64,000 nt of DNA. It comes from Marivita sp051251565 (GTDB lineage: Bacteria > Pseudomonadota > Alphaproteobacteria > Rhodobacterales > Rhodobacteraceae). The notes under the pieces were generated by a model that saw nothing but the letters and a program-made list of their open reading frames with translations, was not told the DNA's origin and did no database searches. The stretch covers positions 62,001 through 126,000 of the forward strand of contig NZ_JBPOFB010000003.1 in the NCBI RefSeq assembly GCF_051251565.1, in the 5' to 3' direction. Of this stretch, positions 63,825 to 64,000 are shown in pieces. Numbering within the stretch: the stretch's first letter is position 1; the number at the start of each line of letters is the position of its first letter. The translations under genes and the position numbers were made by a program.

Positions 63825-63838
63825 GCGCTGCCCAGACC
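63825..63838 (-). promoter_or_regulatory. Weak sigma-54-like -24/-12 element before the TAXI gene
   Basis: On the minus strand GG and GC are spaced by 10 bases (ATGG ... GCTG), the minimum sigma-54 pattern. The surrounding bases match poorly. It is supported mainly by the neighbouring sigma-54-type regulator and the upstream repeated half-sites. Confidence 0.25.
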
Positions 63839-63864
63839 ATACGCAAAGGAACACTGTGTGGGTA

Positions 63865-63912
63865 GGAAACAATCCGCAGGTTAGCGAAAACAACGCCTGC
63901 GGAAATCCGCAG
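63865..63912. promoter_or_regulatory. Repeated TCCGCAG half-sites upstream of the TRAP operon
   Basis: A perfect palindrome CTGCGGA/TCCGCAG (63897-63912) and a second copy of the half-site in GGAAACAATCCGCAG (63865-63879) are 33 bases apart, about three helical turns. They lie between the TAXI gene and the regulator gene. This arrangement fits upstream activator sites for a DctD/NtrC-type protein. Confidence 0.45.
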
Positions 63913-63915
63913 GGA

Positions 63916-64000
63916 TCAGTCGAGTAGCTTGGATTTCTCAAGACCCAGCTTGACGATCTTGTCATTCAACGTGCGTCGCCCGATGCCCAGCGCCTCGGCC
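63916..64000 (-). CDS. Sigma-54-dependent response regulator, C-terminal end (cut by window end)
   Basis: Only the last 27 residues are in the window: AEALGIGRRTLNDKIVKLGL and then EKSKLLD before a TGA at 63916-63918. This is the second half of a Fis-type helix-turn-helix as found at the C-terminus of DctD/NtrC-like regulators. The tail length after the helix is typical. The receiver and AAA+ domains would lie beyond the window. Its position upstream of TRAP genes suggests that it controls them. Confidence 0.75.
   Translation of the reverse strand, partial: AEALGIGRRTLNDKIVKLGLEKSKLLD

Noticed and set aside
62667..63884. 405-residue plus-strand open frame opposite the TAXI binding protein
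   Set aside because: It is antisense to a gene with a signal peptide and the TAXI signature; no own motif.

Overview
The window looks like chromosomal DNA of a marine-type alphaproteobacterium of the Rhodobacterales (Roseobacter group). The evidence is its high G+C, its codon use, the secreted Hint-domain proteins, the roseobacter-type flagellar block and the TAXI-type TRAP transporter. This assignment comes from gene content, not from a database search. I see no rRNA, tRNA, CRISPR array, insertion sequence or prophage. No gene-free stretch exceeds about 275 bases.

Layout. (1) 1-9.4 kb: lysine/diaminopimelate genes (asd, cut by the window edge; dapD; dapE followed by a GNAT gene). Interleaved are three Hint-domain proteins, a LOG-family enzyme, a rhodanese and small conserved proteins. 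(2) 9.5-19.2 kb: housekeeping genes. These are RNase R, a lytic transglycosylase, a transglutaminase-like protein, and a tightly coupled minus-strand run gpmI - envC-like - ctpA - rppH - small secreted protein. (3) 19.4-23.7 kb: a CDP-alcohol phosphatidyltransferase divergent from a three-gene ABC importer. Together they match the E. coli ynjBCD/ynjF set. (4) 23.7-51.1 kb: a large surface-polysaccharide locus. It holds a WecG/TagA-type transferase, sugar oxidoreductases and epimerases (two separate and one fused), several glycosyltransferases, a stand-alone BY-kinase-like ATPase facing a separate Wzz/GumC-like protein, a Wzx-type flippase and a glycosidase-like secreted protein. Embedded in it is a hybrid PKS (2158 aa) / NRPS (1526 aa) operon. 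(5) 51.2-59.7 kb: a flagellar operon motB-flgE-flgK-flgL-flgI-motA followed by an uncharacterised secreted 576-aa protein. (6) 59.8-64 kb: a secreted beta-propeller-like protein, a fused TAXI TRAP permease, its binding protein, and the tail of a sigma-54-dependent regulator.

Most interesting system. From 49.4 to 34.0 kb on the minus strand the order is GT2 - flippase - PKS (KS-AT-KR-DH-ACP-TE) - GT2 - NRPS (formyltransferase / adenylation domain split by a luciferase-like monooxygenase / carrier protein) - SGNH-like protein. Most junctions are overlapping or nearly so. I infer that a short, formylated and oxidised amino-acyl-polyketide unit is made and attached to, or exported with, a glycan or glycolipid. 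No Wzy polymerase, Wza exporter or phosphopantetheinyl transferase is visible here, so these would have to lie elsewhere.

Regulation visible in the sequence is limited. There is a shared TGACAGATT...CGCTGTCA inverted repeat at two distant promoter regions, a 13-bp palindrome between wzz and the NRPS operon, a CtrA-like site before flgE, and repeated half-sites between the TRAP genes and their adjacent sigma-54-type regulator.
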